Shown here one piece after another: positions 25,636-34,426 of a stretch of DNA of 64,000 nucleotides (the first letter of the stretch is position 1; the number at the start of each line of letters is the position of its first letter). Made by a program: the position numbers and the translations under genes. Origin of the DNA: Azospirillum brasilense (GTDB lineage Bacteria; Pseudomonadota; Alphaproteobacteria; Azospirillales; Azospirillaceae); the NCBI RefSeq assembly GCF_007827815.1, contig NZ_VITH01000002.1:124001-188000 (forward strand), read 5' to 3'. The notes under the pieces are model-generated. The model was not told where the DNA came from. It saw only the letters and a list, made by a program, of their open reading frames with translations, and searched no databases.

Positions 25636-26664
25636 TTACTTCCAGCCGGCGCGATCCATGACCTTCAGAGCCTCGGCGTTGTTCTTGCCGTAGACGGCGG
25701 CGTTCAGCGGGTCTTCCTTGAACTTGCCCCAGGTCACCAGCACCGGCGCGGTCTCGGCCCCGGCGACGATCGGGTACTCGTAGTTCTTTTCCGTGAACAT
25801 CTTCTGGGCCTCGGGGCTGACCAGATACTCCAGGAACTGGACGGCCTGCTCCTTGTTCGGCGCGTTCTTCATGACGCCGGCGCCGGAGACGTTCACGTGG
25901 GTGCCGCGGTCGCCCTGGTTGGGGAAGATCACGCCCAGCTTGTCCGCGATGGCCTTGTCCTCCGGCTTGGTGGAAGAGGCGATGCGGGCGAAGTAGTAGG
26001 TGTTGGTCACGGCCACGTCGCCTTCGTTGGCGGCCACGCCCTTGATCTGGTCGGTGTCGCCGCCCTGCGGCTTGCGCGCCATGTTGGCGACGACGCCCTT
26101 GGCCCACTCCTCGGTCGCCTTCTCGCCGTGGGCGGCGAGCAGCGAGCCGACGAGCGACTGGTTGTAGACGCTGGTCGAGGAGCGGACGAGGACGCGGTCC
26201 TTCCACTTCGGGTCGGCCAACTCCTCGTAGGTCTTGATCTCGTCCGGCTTCACCGAGGCCTTGTTGTAGACCAGGATGCGGGCGCGCTTGGAGATGCCGA
26301 ACCAATGGCCCTCCGGCTCGCGCAGGTGGGCCGGGATGGCCTCCTCCATGACCTTGGAGCGGGTCGGCTGGAGCAGACCGGCCTCCTGGGCGCGCCACAG
26401 GCGGCCGGCGTCGACGGTGATGAACACGTCGGCGGGGCTGTTGCCGCCTTCGGTCTTCATCCGCTCGATCAGCTCTTCTTCCTTGCCCTCGATGACGTTG
26501 ATCTTGATGCCGGTCTTCTTGGTGAAGGCGTCGTAGAGGTCCTTGTCCACATCGTAATGGCGCGCGGAGTAGATGTTCACCTCGGCGGCGCTGGCGAGAC
26601 CGGTCATGGTCAGCAGCGTGGCGGCGAAGGTGGCGGCAAACACGCCGCGCGATCCGATGTGCAT
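25636..26664 (-). CDS. fbpA: ferric-iron ABC transporter substrate-binding protein
   Basis: A 342-residue periplasmic protein with a signal peptide (FAATFAATLLTMTGLASAAE). It begins its mature part with VNIYSARHYDVDKDLYDAF and has NTYYFARI around residue 220, the tyrosine pair used by FbpA-type proteins to bind Fe(3+). It hands iron to the FbpB permease. ATG 26664 is preferred over an ATG 57 bases upstream because GTCACTGAGG precedes it and the signal peptide then has normal length. A Fur-like site lies 100 bases upstream. Confidence 0.93.
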   Translation of the reverse strand: MHIGSRGVFAATFAATLLTMTGLASAAEVNIYSARHYDVDKDLYDAFTKKTGIKINVIEGKEEELIERMKTEGGNSPADVFITVDAGRLWRAQEAGLLQPTRSKVMEEAIPAHLREPEGHWFGISKRARILVYNKASVKPDEIKTYEELADPKWKDRVLVRSSTSVYNQSLVGSLLAAHGEKATEEWAKGVVANMARKPQGGDTDQIKGVAANEGDVAVTNTYYFARIASSTKPEDKAIADKLGVIFPNQGDRGTHVNVSGAGVMKNAPNKEQAVQFLEYLVSPEAQKMFTEKNYEYPIVAGAETAPVLVTWGKFKEDPLNAAVYGKNNAEALKVMDRAGWK

Positions 26665-26763
26665 CCTCAGTGACTCCCGAATTCTTGTCGGTTCACGCCC
26701 GCAATTGCGAAGCGTTCTCATGAGCCGACTTGACCATTCGGGGGCCGGGGTGTCAAGCGGGAA

Positions 26764-26778
26764 CGATAACCATTCTCA
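26764..26778 (-). promoter_or_regulatory. Fur-box-like site upstream of fbpA
   Basis: On the minus strand TGAGAATGGTTATCG matches 12 of 14 informative positions of the 7-1-7 Fur pattern TGATAATNATTATCA. It lies about 100 bases upstream of the fbpA start, as expected for iron repression. Confidence 0.6.
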
Positions 26779-26943
26779 ATATTCAAAAAGGATGCGGAGC
26801 GGAACGATCATCGCGGACTAAGACGCCAACCAAAGGTGTAAAGGCTTGTTCGTCTTTGGGGTATGCCTATAATCCGTTCGCGATGCCCGCCGTCGGGCGG
26901 GAGTGCGAGCGGCCGAACGGGACGACAGATGGGGAGCGTCAGG

Positions 26944-27456
26944 ATGCGTTGGACAGGTCTCTTCGCTTTTGGTGCGGCGCTGCTGTCCGCGCTGGCCGCC
27001 GCGCCGGCCTCCGCCGTCGACTTCTCCAAGTCCGCCGCCGAGTACGGCCCGGAAGGCGCCTGGACCAGCCGCTGCGAGATCGACCGGATGACCGACACCA
27101 AGGTCTGCCGGCTGATGAACTACCGGCTGTTCGACGACGGCAAGGAGGTCGGCTTCGTGGCGCTGAGCGTCATCCCGACCGGCAACGATTACCATCTGTT
27201 CCTGACGACCAGCCAGGGCATGATCGACAACTGCGCCATCCGCGTCGACCGTCAGCCGCGCATCGAGACGCAGATCGCCACGCTCAACATGTGCATGTTC
27301 CCGAACTTCGTGTCGGGCCGCGTGGTCGACCAGTTCCGCAACGGTTCCACGGTGCTGGTCCGCGTGAACTTCCTGCGCGCCGGCAAGCGCGACATCGACT
27401 TCCCGCTGAACGGCTTCTCGCGCAATTTCGAAGAGATGCAGCGCAGCCTGCAGTGA
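26944..27456 (+). CDS. exported protein, IalB-like (tentative)
   Basis: A 170-residue protein from ATG 26944 (GGGGAGCGTC upstream). The signal peptide is FAFGAALLSALAAAPASAVD. The mature part has several cysteines (W-x-S-x-C-E-I, KVCRLMNY, NCAIRV, NMCMF) in a beta-rich pattern resembling the alphaproteobacterial IalB / invasion-associated family, a group of periplasmic proteins of poorly known role. The link is by general pattern only. It is divergent from fbpA, so the upstream iron site could also affect it. Confidence 0.6.
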   Translation: MRWTGLFAFGAALLSALAAAPASAVDFSKSAAEYGPEGAWTSRCEIDRMTDTKVCRLMNYRLFDDGKEVGFVALSVIPTGNDYHLFLTTSQGMIDNCAIRVDRQPRIETQIATLNMCMFPNFVSGRVVDQFRNGSTVLVRVNFLRAGKRDIDFPLNGFSRNFEEMQRSLQ

Positions 27457-27485
27457 CCGGACGAACCGGACGGCATGCATGAAAA

Positions 27486-27511
27486 AACGGCGCGGAGTGA
27501 TCCGCGCCGTT
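27486..27511. terminator. terminator between the IalB-like gene and cobT
   Basis: AACGGCGCGGA pairs perfectly with TCCGCGCCGTT around GTGA, with GAAAA before it and TGTCGTTTG after it. It lies between convergent genes and can serve both. Confidence 0.85.
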
Positions 27512-27551
27512 GTCGTTTGTGCTGTTGTCGTTTCCGGACCTGTTGTCGACC

Positions 27552-29417
27552 TCAGCGCCAGCCGTTGCGGCCCCGGCGGTCGTCCTCGTCGAACAGCTCG
27601 GCCAGCTTGTTCATCATGGTGCCGCCCAGCTGCTCGGCGTCCACGATGGTGACGGCGCGGCGGTAGTAGCGGGTCACGTCGTGGCCGATGCCGATGGCCA
27701 CCAGCTCCACCGGCGAGCGGGTCTCGATGTACTCGATCACCTGCCGCAGATGCCGCTCCAGATAGTTGCCGGCGTTGACCGACAGGGTCGAATCGTCCAC
27801 CGGCGCGCCGTCGGAGATCACCATCAGAATGCGCCGCTGTTCGGACCGGCCGATCAGGCGGTTGTGCGCCCACATCAGCGCCTCGCCGTCGATGTTCTCT
27901 TTCAGGATGCCTTCGCGCAGCATCAGGCCGAGGTTCTTGCGGGCGCGGCGCCAGGGCTGGTCGGCGTCCTTGTAGATGATGTGGCGCAGGTCGTTCAGGC
28001 GGCCGGGGTTGGCGGGCTTGCCCGAGGCGATCCAGTGCTCGCGCGCCTGTCCGCCCTTCCAGGCGCGGGTGGTGAAGCCCAGCACCTCCACCTTGACCGC
28101 GCAGCGCTCCAGCGTGCGGGCGAGGATGTCGGCGCTCATCGCGGCGATGGAGATCGGCCGCCCGCGCATCGAGCCGGAGTTGTCGATCAGCAGCGACACC
28201 ACCGTGTCGCGGAAGTCCATCTCCTTCTCCTTCTTGAAGGAGAGGGGGAGGACCGGGTTCACCACGATGCGGGCGAGACGGGCGGCGTCGAGGATGCCGT
28301 CGTCCAGGTCGAACTCCCAGGAACGCTGCTGCTTGGCCAGGAGGCGGCGCTGCAGGCGGTTGGCCAGCTTGGAGATCACCCCCTGGAGATGGACCAGCTG
28401 CTGGTCCAGCATGTGGCGCAGCCGGGCCAGCTCCTCCGGGTCGCACAGCTCCGCGGCGTCGACCACCTCGTCGAACTGGGTGGTGAAGGGCTTGTAGGCG
28501 TTGGGGTCGGGCTCGTTGCGGCCGCGCGCTTCGGGGCGCCAGGGCTGGCCGGGGCCGGCGGGCTCCTCCGCCCCCTCGCCCTGGCCCATCTCGGTGTCGC
28601 CCTCCTCGCCGGTGCCCTCCTCGGCCTGCTCGCCCTGGTCGGACTCCTGCGTCTCCTGCGAGGTCATCGATTCGGCCTGGCTCTGGGTGTCGTCCTCACC
28701 CTGGGTCTGGCCCTTGTTCGGCTCGTTCTCGTTCTCGCCGGAGTCGCGCTCGTCCTCCTCCGGCTCCTGCGGCTCGTCGGGGTCGTTGCCGACCTCCATG
28801 TCCAGCTCGGTCAGCAGCTTGCGCACGGCGCGGGCGTAGGCGTCCTGGTCGGCCATGTGGCCGGCGAGCCCGTGCAGGTCCTTGCCCAGCCGCTCCTCGA
28901 TCCAGCCGCGCCACAGGCTGACCGCGTGTTCGGCGGCGGGGGGCGGGGCGGCGCCGGTCATCGCCTCGCGGGCAATCAGGCGCAGCACCTCGGGCAGGGG
29001 GACTTGCTCGCGCTCCTCCAGCCGCTCGAAGCCCTGCTTGTGGTAGCGCTCGTCCAGCGCCGCTTCCAGGTTCGCGGCCACGCCGGGCATGTGGCTGGCG
29101 CCCAGCGCCTCGCAGCGGGCCTGCTCCAGCGCGTCGTAGGCGGCGCGGGCGCTGTCGCCCAGCGGCATGCGCTGGAGATGGACGGCGTTGTCGTGGAAGC
29201 GCAGCCGCAGCGACACGGCGTCCGCGGCGCCGCGCAGCGTCGCGACGTCGTGCGGGTTCAGGTCGCGCGCCGGGGTGGGGATGCGCACGCGCAGGCCGGC
29301 GACGCCGGGCGGCTCGGTGGAGAAGCCCACCTGCACGTCGGCCCGGCGGGAGAGGGCCCGCACCGCGGCGGCGGTGGAGCGCTTGAAGGCCTCGACGGGG
29401 TTTTCACGGTCGGTCAT
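27552..29417 (-). CDS. cobT: cobaltochelatase subunit CobT
   Basis: A 621-residue subunit of the aerobic CobNST cobaltochelatase, which inserts Co(2+) into hydrogenobyrinic acid a,c-diamide during cobalamin synthesis. The N-terminal region starts [10 protein letters not shown]; residues ~210-300 are highly acidic (Glu/Asp/Gln runs); the C-terminal ~215 residues form a von Willebrand A domain with the MIDAS motif DNSGSM. With CobS it forms an AAA+ motor ring. In this operon cobS is separated from cobT by a vapBC pair; the vapC stop lies 9 bases before the cobT ATG. Confidence 0.95.
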   Translation of the reverse strand: MTDRENPVEAFKRSTAAAVRALSRRADVQVGFSTEPPGVAGLRVRIPTPARDLNPHDVATLRGAADAVSLRLRFHDNAVHLQRMPLGDSARAAYDALEQARCEALGASHMPGVAANLEAALDERYHKQGFERLEEREQVPLPEVLRLIAREAMTGAAPPPAAEHAVSLWRGWIEERLGKDLHGLAGHMADQDAYARAVRKLLTELDMEVGNDPDEPQEPEEDERDSGENENEPNKGQTQGEDDTQSQAESMTSQETQESDQGEQAEEGTGEEGDTEMGQGEGAEEPAGPGQPWRPEARGRNEPDPNAYKPFTTQFDEVVDAAELCDPEELARLRHMLDQQLVHLQGVISKLANRLQRRLLAKQQRSWEFDLDDGILDAARLARIVVNPVLPLSFKKEKEMDFRDTVVSLLIDNSGSMRGRPISIAAMSADILARTLERCAVKVEVLGFTTRAWKGGQAREHWIASGKPANPGRLNDLRHIIYKDADQPWRRARKNLGLMLREGILKENIDGEALMWAHNRLIGRSEQRRILMVISDGAPVDDSTLSVNAGNYLERHLRQVIEYIETRSPVELVAIGIGHDVTRYYRRAVTIVDAEQLGGTMMNKLAELFDEDDRRGRNGWR

Positions 29418-29426
29418 GGCGGGCTG

Positions 29427-29822
29427 TCAGCTCAAAATCTGGAATTCCGGCAGCCGGGCTGCCTTGCGGTCGAACGTCAGCGTGGTGGTGCAGCCGGCGT
29501 CCCGGTTGCGGAGGCCGAGCAGGGCGTCGGAAAAGTCGAAGCCCTGCCGGTGCAGGGCCGATGCGGCCCGCGCGGCCGTTTCGCTTTCCACCCGGATGTC
29601 CGCGTTGTCGAGGATGAGGTCCAGGATGCGCGCGATGGTCTCACGGTCCCGGCGCATGACGCCTTCCAGAACCCAGACGAACTCGCACAGGACGATGTCG
29701 CCGACGAGGCAAACCTCGCCGTCGGCGACCAGGGCGCGAACGGCGGTCCGCGCCTTGGCGGCTTGCTCCGGATCGTCCTCCACCACCAGCCGAAGCAGGA
29801 CGTTGGTGTCCAATCCGATCAC
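29427..29822 (-). CDS. vapC: PIN-domain toxin (VapC)
   Basis: A 131-residue PIN-domain RNase of the VapC type. The four acidic active-site residues are all present: Asp5 (GLDTNVLLRL), Glu47 (CEFVWVLE), Asp99 (DFSDALL) and Asp118 (TFDRKA). Starts at GTG 29822, whose bases overlap the antitoxin stop (GTGA), a usual translational coupling. VapC toxins cleave tRNA or rRNA when freed from VapB. The pair lies inside the cobS-cobT operon on the same strand. Confidence 0.9.
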   Translation of the reverse strand: MIGLDTNVLLRLVVEDDPEQAAKARTAVRALVADGEVCLVGDIVLCEFVWVLEGVMRRDRETIARILDLILDNADIRVESETAARAASALHRQGFDFSDALLGLRNRDAGCTTTLTFDRKAARLPEFQILS

Positions 29823-30085
29823 GACGTCCGGTCCTGTGGTCCGGCGTGCCGTTCCGCCATGCGCCGGCGGATCGCGTCGTCCATGTCTTCCTGGGACAGG
29901 GCGCGCTTGAACGTGCCCCCGCTGCCGATGAGATCGTCCAGACTGTGGGGGCGGGGTCTGACCAAGACGGTGCGGTCGTCGCGCAGGATCAACTCGACGC
30001 GGTCGCCGGGCTTCACGCCCAGCCGCTCGCGCAGATCCTGAGGCAACGCCAGCTCGCCGTTTGGTCCGACCTCGATGTACCCCAT
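29819..30085 (-). CDS. vapB: AbrB/SpoVT-type antitoxin (VapB)
   Basis: An 88-residue antitoxin. Residues 1-45 form the swapped-hairpin AbrB DNA-binding domain (MGYIEVGPNGELALPQDLRE, LGVKPGDRVELIL); the C-terminal part (SLDDLIGSGGTF, EDMDDAIRRRMAER) is the toxin-binding arm. It is expected to neutralise the PIN toxin and repress the pair. It starts 30 bases after the cobS stop, with GAGGGAAAGG as ribosome site. Confidence 0.88.
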   Translation of the reverse strand: MGYIEVGPNGELALPQDLRERLGVKPGDRVELILRDDRTVLVRPRPHSLDDLIGSGGTFKRALSQEDMDDAIRRRMAERHAGPQDRTS

Positions 30086-30115
30086 TGCCGGCCTTTCCCT
30101 CGGCTCGCCTTCCCG

Positions 30116-31120
30116 TCACACCAGGTTGGCCTGAACCCCCGTCTCCGGCAGTTCGGTGCCGAAGCAGCGCTGGTAGTATTCGGCGACGGTCGGCCGCTCC
30201 ACCTCGTCGCACTTGTTCAGGAAGGTGATCCGGAACGCGAAGGCGATGTCGTTGAAGATGTTGGCGTTCTGCGCCCAGGTGATGACCGTGCGCGGGCTCA
30301 TCACGGTGGAGATGTCGCCGTTGATAAAGCCGGCGCGGGTCAGGTCGGCCAGGCGCACCATCGACGCCACGGTCTTGCGGCCGGCCTCGCTGTCGTACTC
30401 CGGCACCTTGGAGGCGACGATCTTCACCTCGGCGTCCACCGGCAGGTAGTTCAGCGTCGCCACGATGTTCCAGCGGTCCATCTGACCCTGGTTGATCTGC
30501 TGCGTGCCGTGGTAGAGGCCGGTGGTGTCGCCCAGGCCGACGGTGTTCGCCGTGGCGAACAGGCGGAAGGCCGGGTGCGGGCGGATGACGCGGTTCTGGT
30601 CGAGCAGCGTCAGCTTGCCTTCCACCTCCAGCACGCGCTGGATCACGAACATCACGTCGGGACGGCCCGCGTCATACTCGTCGAAGACCAGCGCGCAGGC
30701 GTGCTGGAGCGCCCAGGGCAGGATGCCTTCGCGGTACTCCGTCACCTGGACGCCGTCGCGCAGGACGATGGCGTCCTTGCCCATCAGGTCGATGCGGCTG
30801 ATGTGGCTGTCCAGGTTGATGCGGATGCAGGGCCAGTTCAGGCGCGCGGCCACCTGTTCGATGTGGGTGGACTTGCCGGTCCCATGATAGCCCTGGACCA
30901 TGACGCGGCGGTTGTAGGCGAAGCCAGCCAGGATCGCGAGCGTCGTGTCGCGGTCGAAGCGGTAGGCTTCGTCGATGTCCGGCACATGCTCCGTGCGCTG
31001 GCTGAAGGCCGGCACCTGCATGTCGCTGTCGATGCCGAACACTTGACGCACCGACAGGGTGATGTCGGGAACGTGATCGAACAGGGCCGAGCTGGCCTGG
31101 GTGGCTCCTTGAGAAGGCAT
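30116..31120 (-). CDS. cobS: cobaltochelatase subunit CobS
   Basis: A 334-residue AAA+ ATPase subunit of cobaltochelatase. Walker A is GYHGTGKST, Walker B is ALVFDEYD, sensor 1 is [10 protein letters not shown], and the arginine-bearing motif [11 protein letters not shown] follows. It powers Co(2+) insertion by CobN together with CobT. The length is normal for the family. It is preceded by the J-domain gene in the same direction (73-base gap), the usual alphaproteobacterial arrangement. Confidence 0.96.
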   Translation of the reverse strand: MPSQGATQASSALFDHVPDITLSVRQVFGIDSDMQVPAFSQRTEHVPDIDEAYRFDRDTTLAILAGFAYNRRVMVQGYHGTGKSTHIEQVAARLNWPCIRINLDSHISRIDLMGKDAIVLRDGVQVTEYREGILPWALQHACALVFDEYDAGRPDVMFVIQRVLEVEGKLTLLDQNRVIRPHPAFRLFATANTVGLGDTTGLYHGTQQINQGQMDRWNIVATLNYLPVDAEVKIVASKVPEYDSEAGRKTVASMVRLADLTRAGFINGDISTVMSPRTVITWAQNANIFNDIAFAFRITFLNKCDEVERPTVAEYYQRCFGTELPETGVQANLV

Positions 31121-31193
31121 GGGAGGTTCTTATCGTTCCAACGTGTCTGTTGTCGGGGCCGCCCGGCCAATCTGGTCCGGCCAACCGTCGGGG

Positions 31194-31778
31194 TTACGCA
31201 CCATAGCAGGCTTTCAGCGTGTTGTAGGCCTGATTGATCTCCTTCAACTTTTCTTCGGCCGCCTTGTCCCCGCCGTTGGCGTCGGGATGGTGGATTTTCA
31301 CCAGCTCGCGGTAGCGCGCCTTGATGCGCGGGAAATCCACCGGCGGGGCGAGGTCGAGGACGACCAGCGCCTCCTCCTCCGCGTTGCGGGCGGCCTGGCG
31401 GCGCTGCTTGCTCTCCTCGGACTGGTCCTTTCCGGCCTCGCGCCCGAACTCGAAGCTGAAGCCGTGCATCGCCCGGTCGCGCAGGAACTTCTCCTGCACA
31501 CCCCAGAAGCCGAGCGGCCAGCTCGGCCTCTGCCACGTGGTGTCGCGGCGGACCTCGGCCTCGATCTGCTCGGGCTTCATGCCGGCGTAATAGTCCCAGG
31601 CGCGGTTGTATTCGCGCACATGGTCCAGGCAGAACCAGTAGTAGTCGTTGAGCTGCCGGCGGCTCTTCGGCGCCCGGTACGCGCCCTCGCCGGCACAGCC
31701 CGGATGATCGCAGGCGCGCACGGCGGTGCGCGGCTGGTCATAGCGGCTGAAGTCGTAGCGGGTGCGTGGCTTGCTCAT
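31194..31778 (-). CDS. J-domain protein upstream of cobS
   Basis: A 194-residue protein with a C-terminal J domain (~140-190: [21 protein letters not shown], with the HPD motif) after an N-terminal region containing a CDHPGC..F-C-x-DHV zinc-like pattern (residues ~20-55). It probably assists a DnaK-type chaperone. ATG 31778 is used, as the upstream 29 codons are not family-like. Position before cobS and divergent to bolA is conserved in relatives. Confidence 0.88.
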   Translation of the reverse strand: MSKPRTRYDFSRYDQPRTAVRACDHPGCAGEGAYRAPKSRRQLNDYYWFCLDHVREYNRAWDYYAGMKPEQIEAEVRRDTTWQRPSWPLGFWGVQEKFLRDRAMHGFSFEFGREAGKDQSEESKQRRQAARNAEEEALVVLDLAPPVDFPRIKARYRELVKIHHPDANGGDKAAEEKLKEINQAYNTLKACYGA

Positions 31779-31956
31779 GTGCGAAGTATGGGAAGAGGCA
31801 TCCTTTCTGGCAAGCGCACGCAAGGGGGCGGTGCCGACCTGCGGAAAATGGCCGGTCTGCGGCATTGGCGTCTTGACGGGAGCGGTGCCGCGCCGTCACC
31901 TCAATCCCAAACCCGACCCGGCCAGGACCACTGGCCCAAACCGAGCGAGGACCCCC

Positions 31957-32229
31957 ATGGAATACGCCACCCGCATGCGCCGGAAGCTGACCGACGCGCT
32001 GGCTCCCGAGCGGCTCGACATCCAGGACGATTCCGGCCGTCACGCCGGCCACGGCGGCGCCCACCCGGAAGGCGAGACGCATTTCCACGTCACCATCGTC
32101 TCCGCCGCCTTCGCCGGGAAGTCGCGCGTGGAGCGTCAGCGGTTGGTCTATGGCCTGCTGGCCCAAGAAATGGCGGAGCGCGTTCACGCCCTCGGCCTGA
32201 CCACGCTGACCCCCGAAGAGGCCCGCTGA
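31957..32229 (+). CDS. bolA: BolA family protein
   Basis: A 90-residue BolA-like protein: residues ~20-85 have LDIQDDSGRHAGH, GETHFHVTIVSAAFAGKSRVERQRLVYGLL with the conserved His and RxxRH-type core, and the VHALGLTTLTPEE end. BolA proteins bind monothiol glutaredoxins and Fe-S clusters and affect envelope gene expression. ATG 31957 follows GCGAGGAC. Divergent from the J-domain gene. Confidence 0.93.
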   Translation: MEYATRMRRKLTDALAPERLDIQDDSGRHAGHGGAHPEGETHFHVTIVSAAFAGKSRVERQRLVYGLLAQEMAERVHALGLTTLTPEEAR

Positions 32230-32303
32230 CAGCAACGCCGACAAGAACGCCCGCCCGCTGCCCGTGCAGCAAGGGAAAAGCGCCACCTGCAAATGCATAC
32301 ATA

Positions 32304-32404
32304 CGCATGCAACTACTAGAGGTTCTTTTCAGTCTTCAAACATAATTGGAGTGCTGCCGTGGTTGCAATTCTCGCTGTATTTAGTAGAGTGCAGCGCATG
32401 CAAC
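32304..32404. repeat. two exact copies of CGCATGCAAC upstream of the RHH gene
   Basis: CGCATGCAAC occurs at 32304-32313 and 32395-32404, 91 bases apart (about nine DNA turns), in the AT-richer region before the ribbon-helix-helix gene. Such spaced sites could be operators, possibly for that protein (speculative). Confidence 0.35.
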
Positions 32405-32471
32405 CAATCAATGCGCCGTGGGCGATGCACTTTTCGCGCGTCGTCCGGCGGGTTCGTGGAGAGGGCGGCGT

Positions 32472-32963
32472 ATGGCGAAGCGCGGGCCGAAGAAGCGGTT
32501 AACAGTCAATCCCAACGCGTGTGTGGAACCGCTGAAGAGCATGAACATCATGATTGCCGGGCGCCGCACGAGCATGCGTCTGGAGCCGACCATGTGGGAC
32601 GCTCTGGAGGACATCGCCCGCCGCGAGGGCCTGACGGTCAACGGCCTCTGCACGCTGATCAAGGACCGGCTGGACGAGCAGATCCGGCGGCGCGGCCCCG
32701 GTGGGGACAACGCGGAGGTCACCCTGACTTCGGCGGTCCGCGTCTTCATCGCGGCCTATTTCCGCCGGGCCTGCACCGAGGACGGCCACGTCAAGGCCGG
32801 GCATGGCGGGGGCGATCCCTTCGTCGGCACGCCCTTCGACCTGCCGCCGCTGGACGAGCTGGACCATTCGGAGAGCGGGGCCGGAACCACGGCGTCCGCT
32901 CTGCCGCCCGCGGCGAAGCCGATCGGGCCCAGCGAGACTTTGCGGTCCGCGCTGGACGCGTGA
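32472..32963 (+). CDS. ribbon-helix-helix domain protein
   Basis: A 163-residue protein from ATG 32472. A basic start (AKRGPKKRLTVN) leads to the segment RRTSMRLEPTMWDALEDIARREGLTVNGL (~33-65), which fits the strand-helix-helix fold of RHH DNA-binding proteins. A helical stretch (~70-110) and an acidic/Pro-rich tail follow. It is probably a transcription regulator. The upstream 242 bases hold no gene but contain the AT-richer region with repeated CGCATGCAAC. A long terminator follows. Confidence 0.8.
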   Translation: MAKRGPKKRLTVNPNACVEPLKSMNIMIAGRRTSMRLEPTMWDALEDIARREGLTVNGLCTLIKDRLDEQIRRRGPGGDNAEVTLTSAVRVFIAAYFRRACTEDGHVKAGHGGGDPFVGTPFDLPPLDELDHSESGAGTTASALPPAAKPIGPSETLRSALDA

Positions 32964-32982
32964 CGGTTTGAACGGCCCGATT

Positions 32983-33035
32983 CGGGACAAGAAAAAGGGG
33001 CGCGTCCATCGGGCGCGCCCCTTTTTCTTGTCCCG
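32983..33035. terminator. long bidirectional terminator
   Basis: A perfect 22-bp inverted repeat (32983-33004 and 33014-33035; inner part AAAAAGGGGCGCG/CGCGCCCCTTTTT) around a 9-base loop. It lies between convergent genes (RHH and DUF2889), and both strands give a T-rich tail. Confidence 0.92.
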
Positions 33036-33084
33036 GGGTGATTGCCCCCGAGGGGGCGTCCCGGTGGTCGGGTCTGCCGACGCG

Positions 33085-33702
33085 TCAGTCCGCGGCGTCG
33101 CGCGGGCGGTCGCCGGTGTAGTGGTCGGGCCAGTTCTTCCGCACGACCTCGCCGTTGCTGTCGAAGATGTGGCAGGTGTTGAGCAGCACCGGGCGCTTGG
33201 TGCGCAGCATGTCCTCCTTGCTGCCCCCCGCCTCGCCGCCGCCCGCCGCGCGGGCCTTCTCGGCCTGTTCGCGCGCCAGGATGGGGTAGATGGTCTGGAA
33301 GGCGGTGGTGGCGACCGGCCCGAGCAGTTCCACCAGATGCGTGCAGCCCTGGACGCCGCCCAGCCGTTCCTTCACCGCTCGGGTCCAGCCCGGCCCGATC
33401 TTCAGCCCGACCAGCCGCTGGAAATTGGGGGTGACGGAGCCGCAGGTGCGGTAGGGGCTCTTCTCCGTCACCGCCTCGACCGCGTGGACGGTCAGGTCGT
33501 TGTCCACCGTCAGGCGGATCCACATGCCGTGCACCGGGTCGCCGGGCGGGATCTGGCCGCGCTGCTCGGTGTGGAAGCCGTAGCTCTTCACATCGGTCAG
33601 ATGGCCTTCGACGTCCCACATGCCGTCGGTCCGCCGATACCCCCGGCAGGTGACTTCCCGGGTGTGGATCGGTTCGCGTGCGGCGGGTTCGGACAGCGGC
33701 AT
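33085..33702 (-). CDS. DUF2889 family protein
   Basis: A 205-residue soluble protein. It has CRGYRRTDGMWDVEGHLTDVKSY near the start, DPVHGMWIRLTVDNDLTVHAVEA in the middle, and GVQGCTHLVELLGPVATTAFQTIYP, the core pattern of DUF2889, a family of unknown function common in Proteobacteria. The C-terminal HIFDSNGEVVRKNWPDHY is also typical. Convergent to the RHH gene. No function can be inferred. Confidence 0.85.
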   Translation of the reverse strand: MPLSEPAAREPIHTREVTCRGYRRTDGMWDVEGHLTDVKSYGFHTEQRGQIPPGDPVHGMWIRLTVDNDLTVHAVEAVTEKSPYRTCGSVTPNFQRLVGLKIGPGWTRAVKERLGGVQGCTHLVELLGPVATTAFQTIYPILAREQAEKARAAGGGEAGGSKEDMLRTKRPVLLNTCHIFDSNGEVVRKNWPDHYTGDRPRDAAD

Positions 33703-33826
33703 GGGACTCTCTGACGTTCGGCCTAGTTCGTACGGCCTGATTGTTGGGGCGTACCCGGGAATATCGGTGGGGCCAGCGTTCAGGTCAAGCCGGCTTCACC
33801 GCATTGCAGCATTACGCGTCCTCTGC

Positions 33827-34312
33827 TTACGGGGGCGCGCTGGCGGAGTAGTGCGACCCGAAGATGAAGGCCTCGCGGTCGCGGATCTCGTCCTCCAGAT
33901 GGGCACGGACCACGGCGAACAGGTCGCGGATGGAGACGATCCCCAGCACCGTGCCGTCCGACTCGCCGTCGGCGGTGACCGGGAGGTGGCGGTAGTGGTG
34001 GCGCTCCATCAGGTCCAGCGCCTCGTAGGCGTGGGCGTCCGGCCCCAGCGTGTCGGGGGAGGCGGTCATCACCTCGGCGAGCCGGGTGGCCGCCGGGTCA
34101 CGGCCCGCCGCGACGACGCGGGCCGCGAGGTCGCGCTCGGTGAAGATGCCCTTGAGGGACCGGCCCCCCTTCGGCCGGTCCTGCGTGACCAGAAGGGCGG
34201 CGACGCGGCGCTCCGCCATCAGGAGGGCGGCGTCCTGGACGCTGGCCTCCGGCGGCAGGCAAACCAACTGCTGGTCCTTGATGACGTCGGGGATGAGCTT
34301 GCGGTTCGGCAT
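33827..34312 (-). CDS. CBS-domain protein
   Basis: A 161-residue protein with two CBS domains (~10-70: LPPEASVQDAALLMAERRVAALLVT and GIFTERDLAARVV; ~85-145: DAHAYEALDLMERHHYRHLPVT and GIVSIRDLFAVV). Paired CBS domains bind adenine nucleotides and act as energy or ionic sensors. The start ATG 34312 is chosen over 34318 because GGGAGA is then at a good distance. Downstream of aroB on the same strand, but 114 bases apart. Confidence 0.88.
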   Translation of the reverse strand: MPNRKLIPDVIKDQQLVCLPPEASVQDAALLMAERRVAALLVTQDRPKGGRSLKGIFTERDLAARVVAAGRDPAATRLAEVMTASPDTLGPDAHAYEALDLMERHHYRHLPVTADGESDGTVLGIVSIRDLFAVVRAHLEDEIRDREAFIFGSHYSASAPP

Positions 34313-34426
34313 GTCCATTCTCCCTTTTCTGGGGCAGCGCTCCATCGCATCTTGGACGCGAATCGGAACTGTCGTGAACTCTGACAGTTTGTTGCCCCAA
34401 CGGTCAAGGGATTATGGTGCACCGCA

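Noticed and set aside
27510-30041. Long plus-strand open frame opposite cobT and vapBC
   Set aside because: Shadow of cobT: repetitive Val/Gln/His/Arg composition and no ribosome site or motif.
31121-31193. Cobalamin riboswitch ahead of cobS
   Set aside because: The gap is only 73 bases and shows no B12-box sequence.
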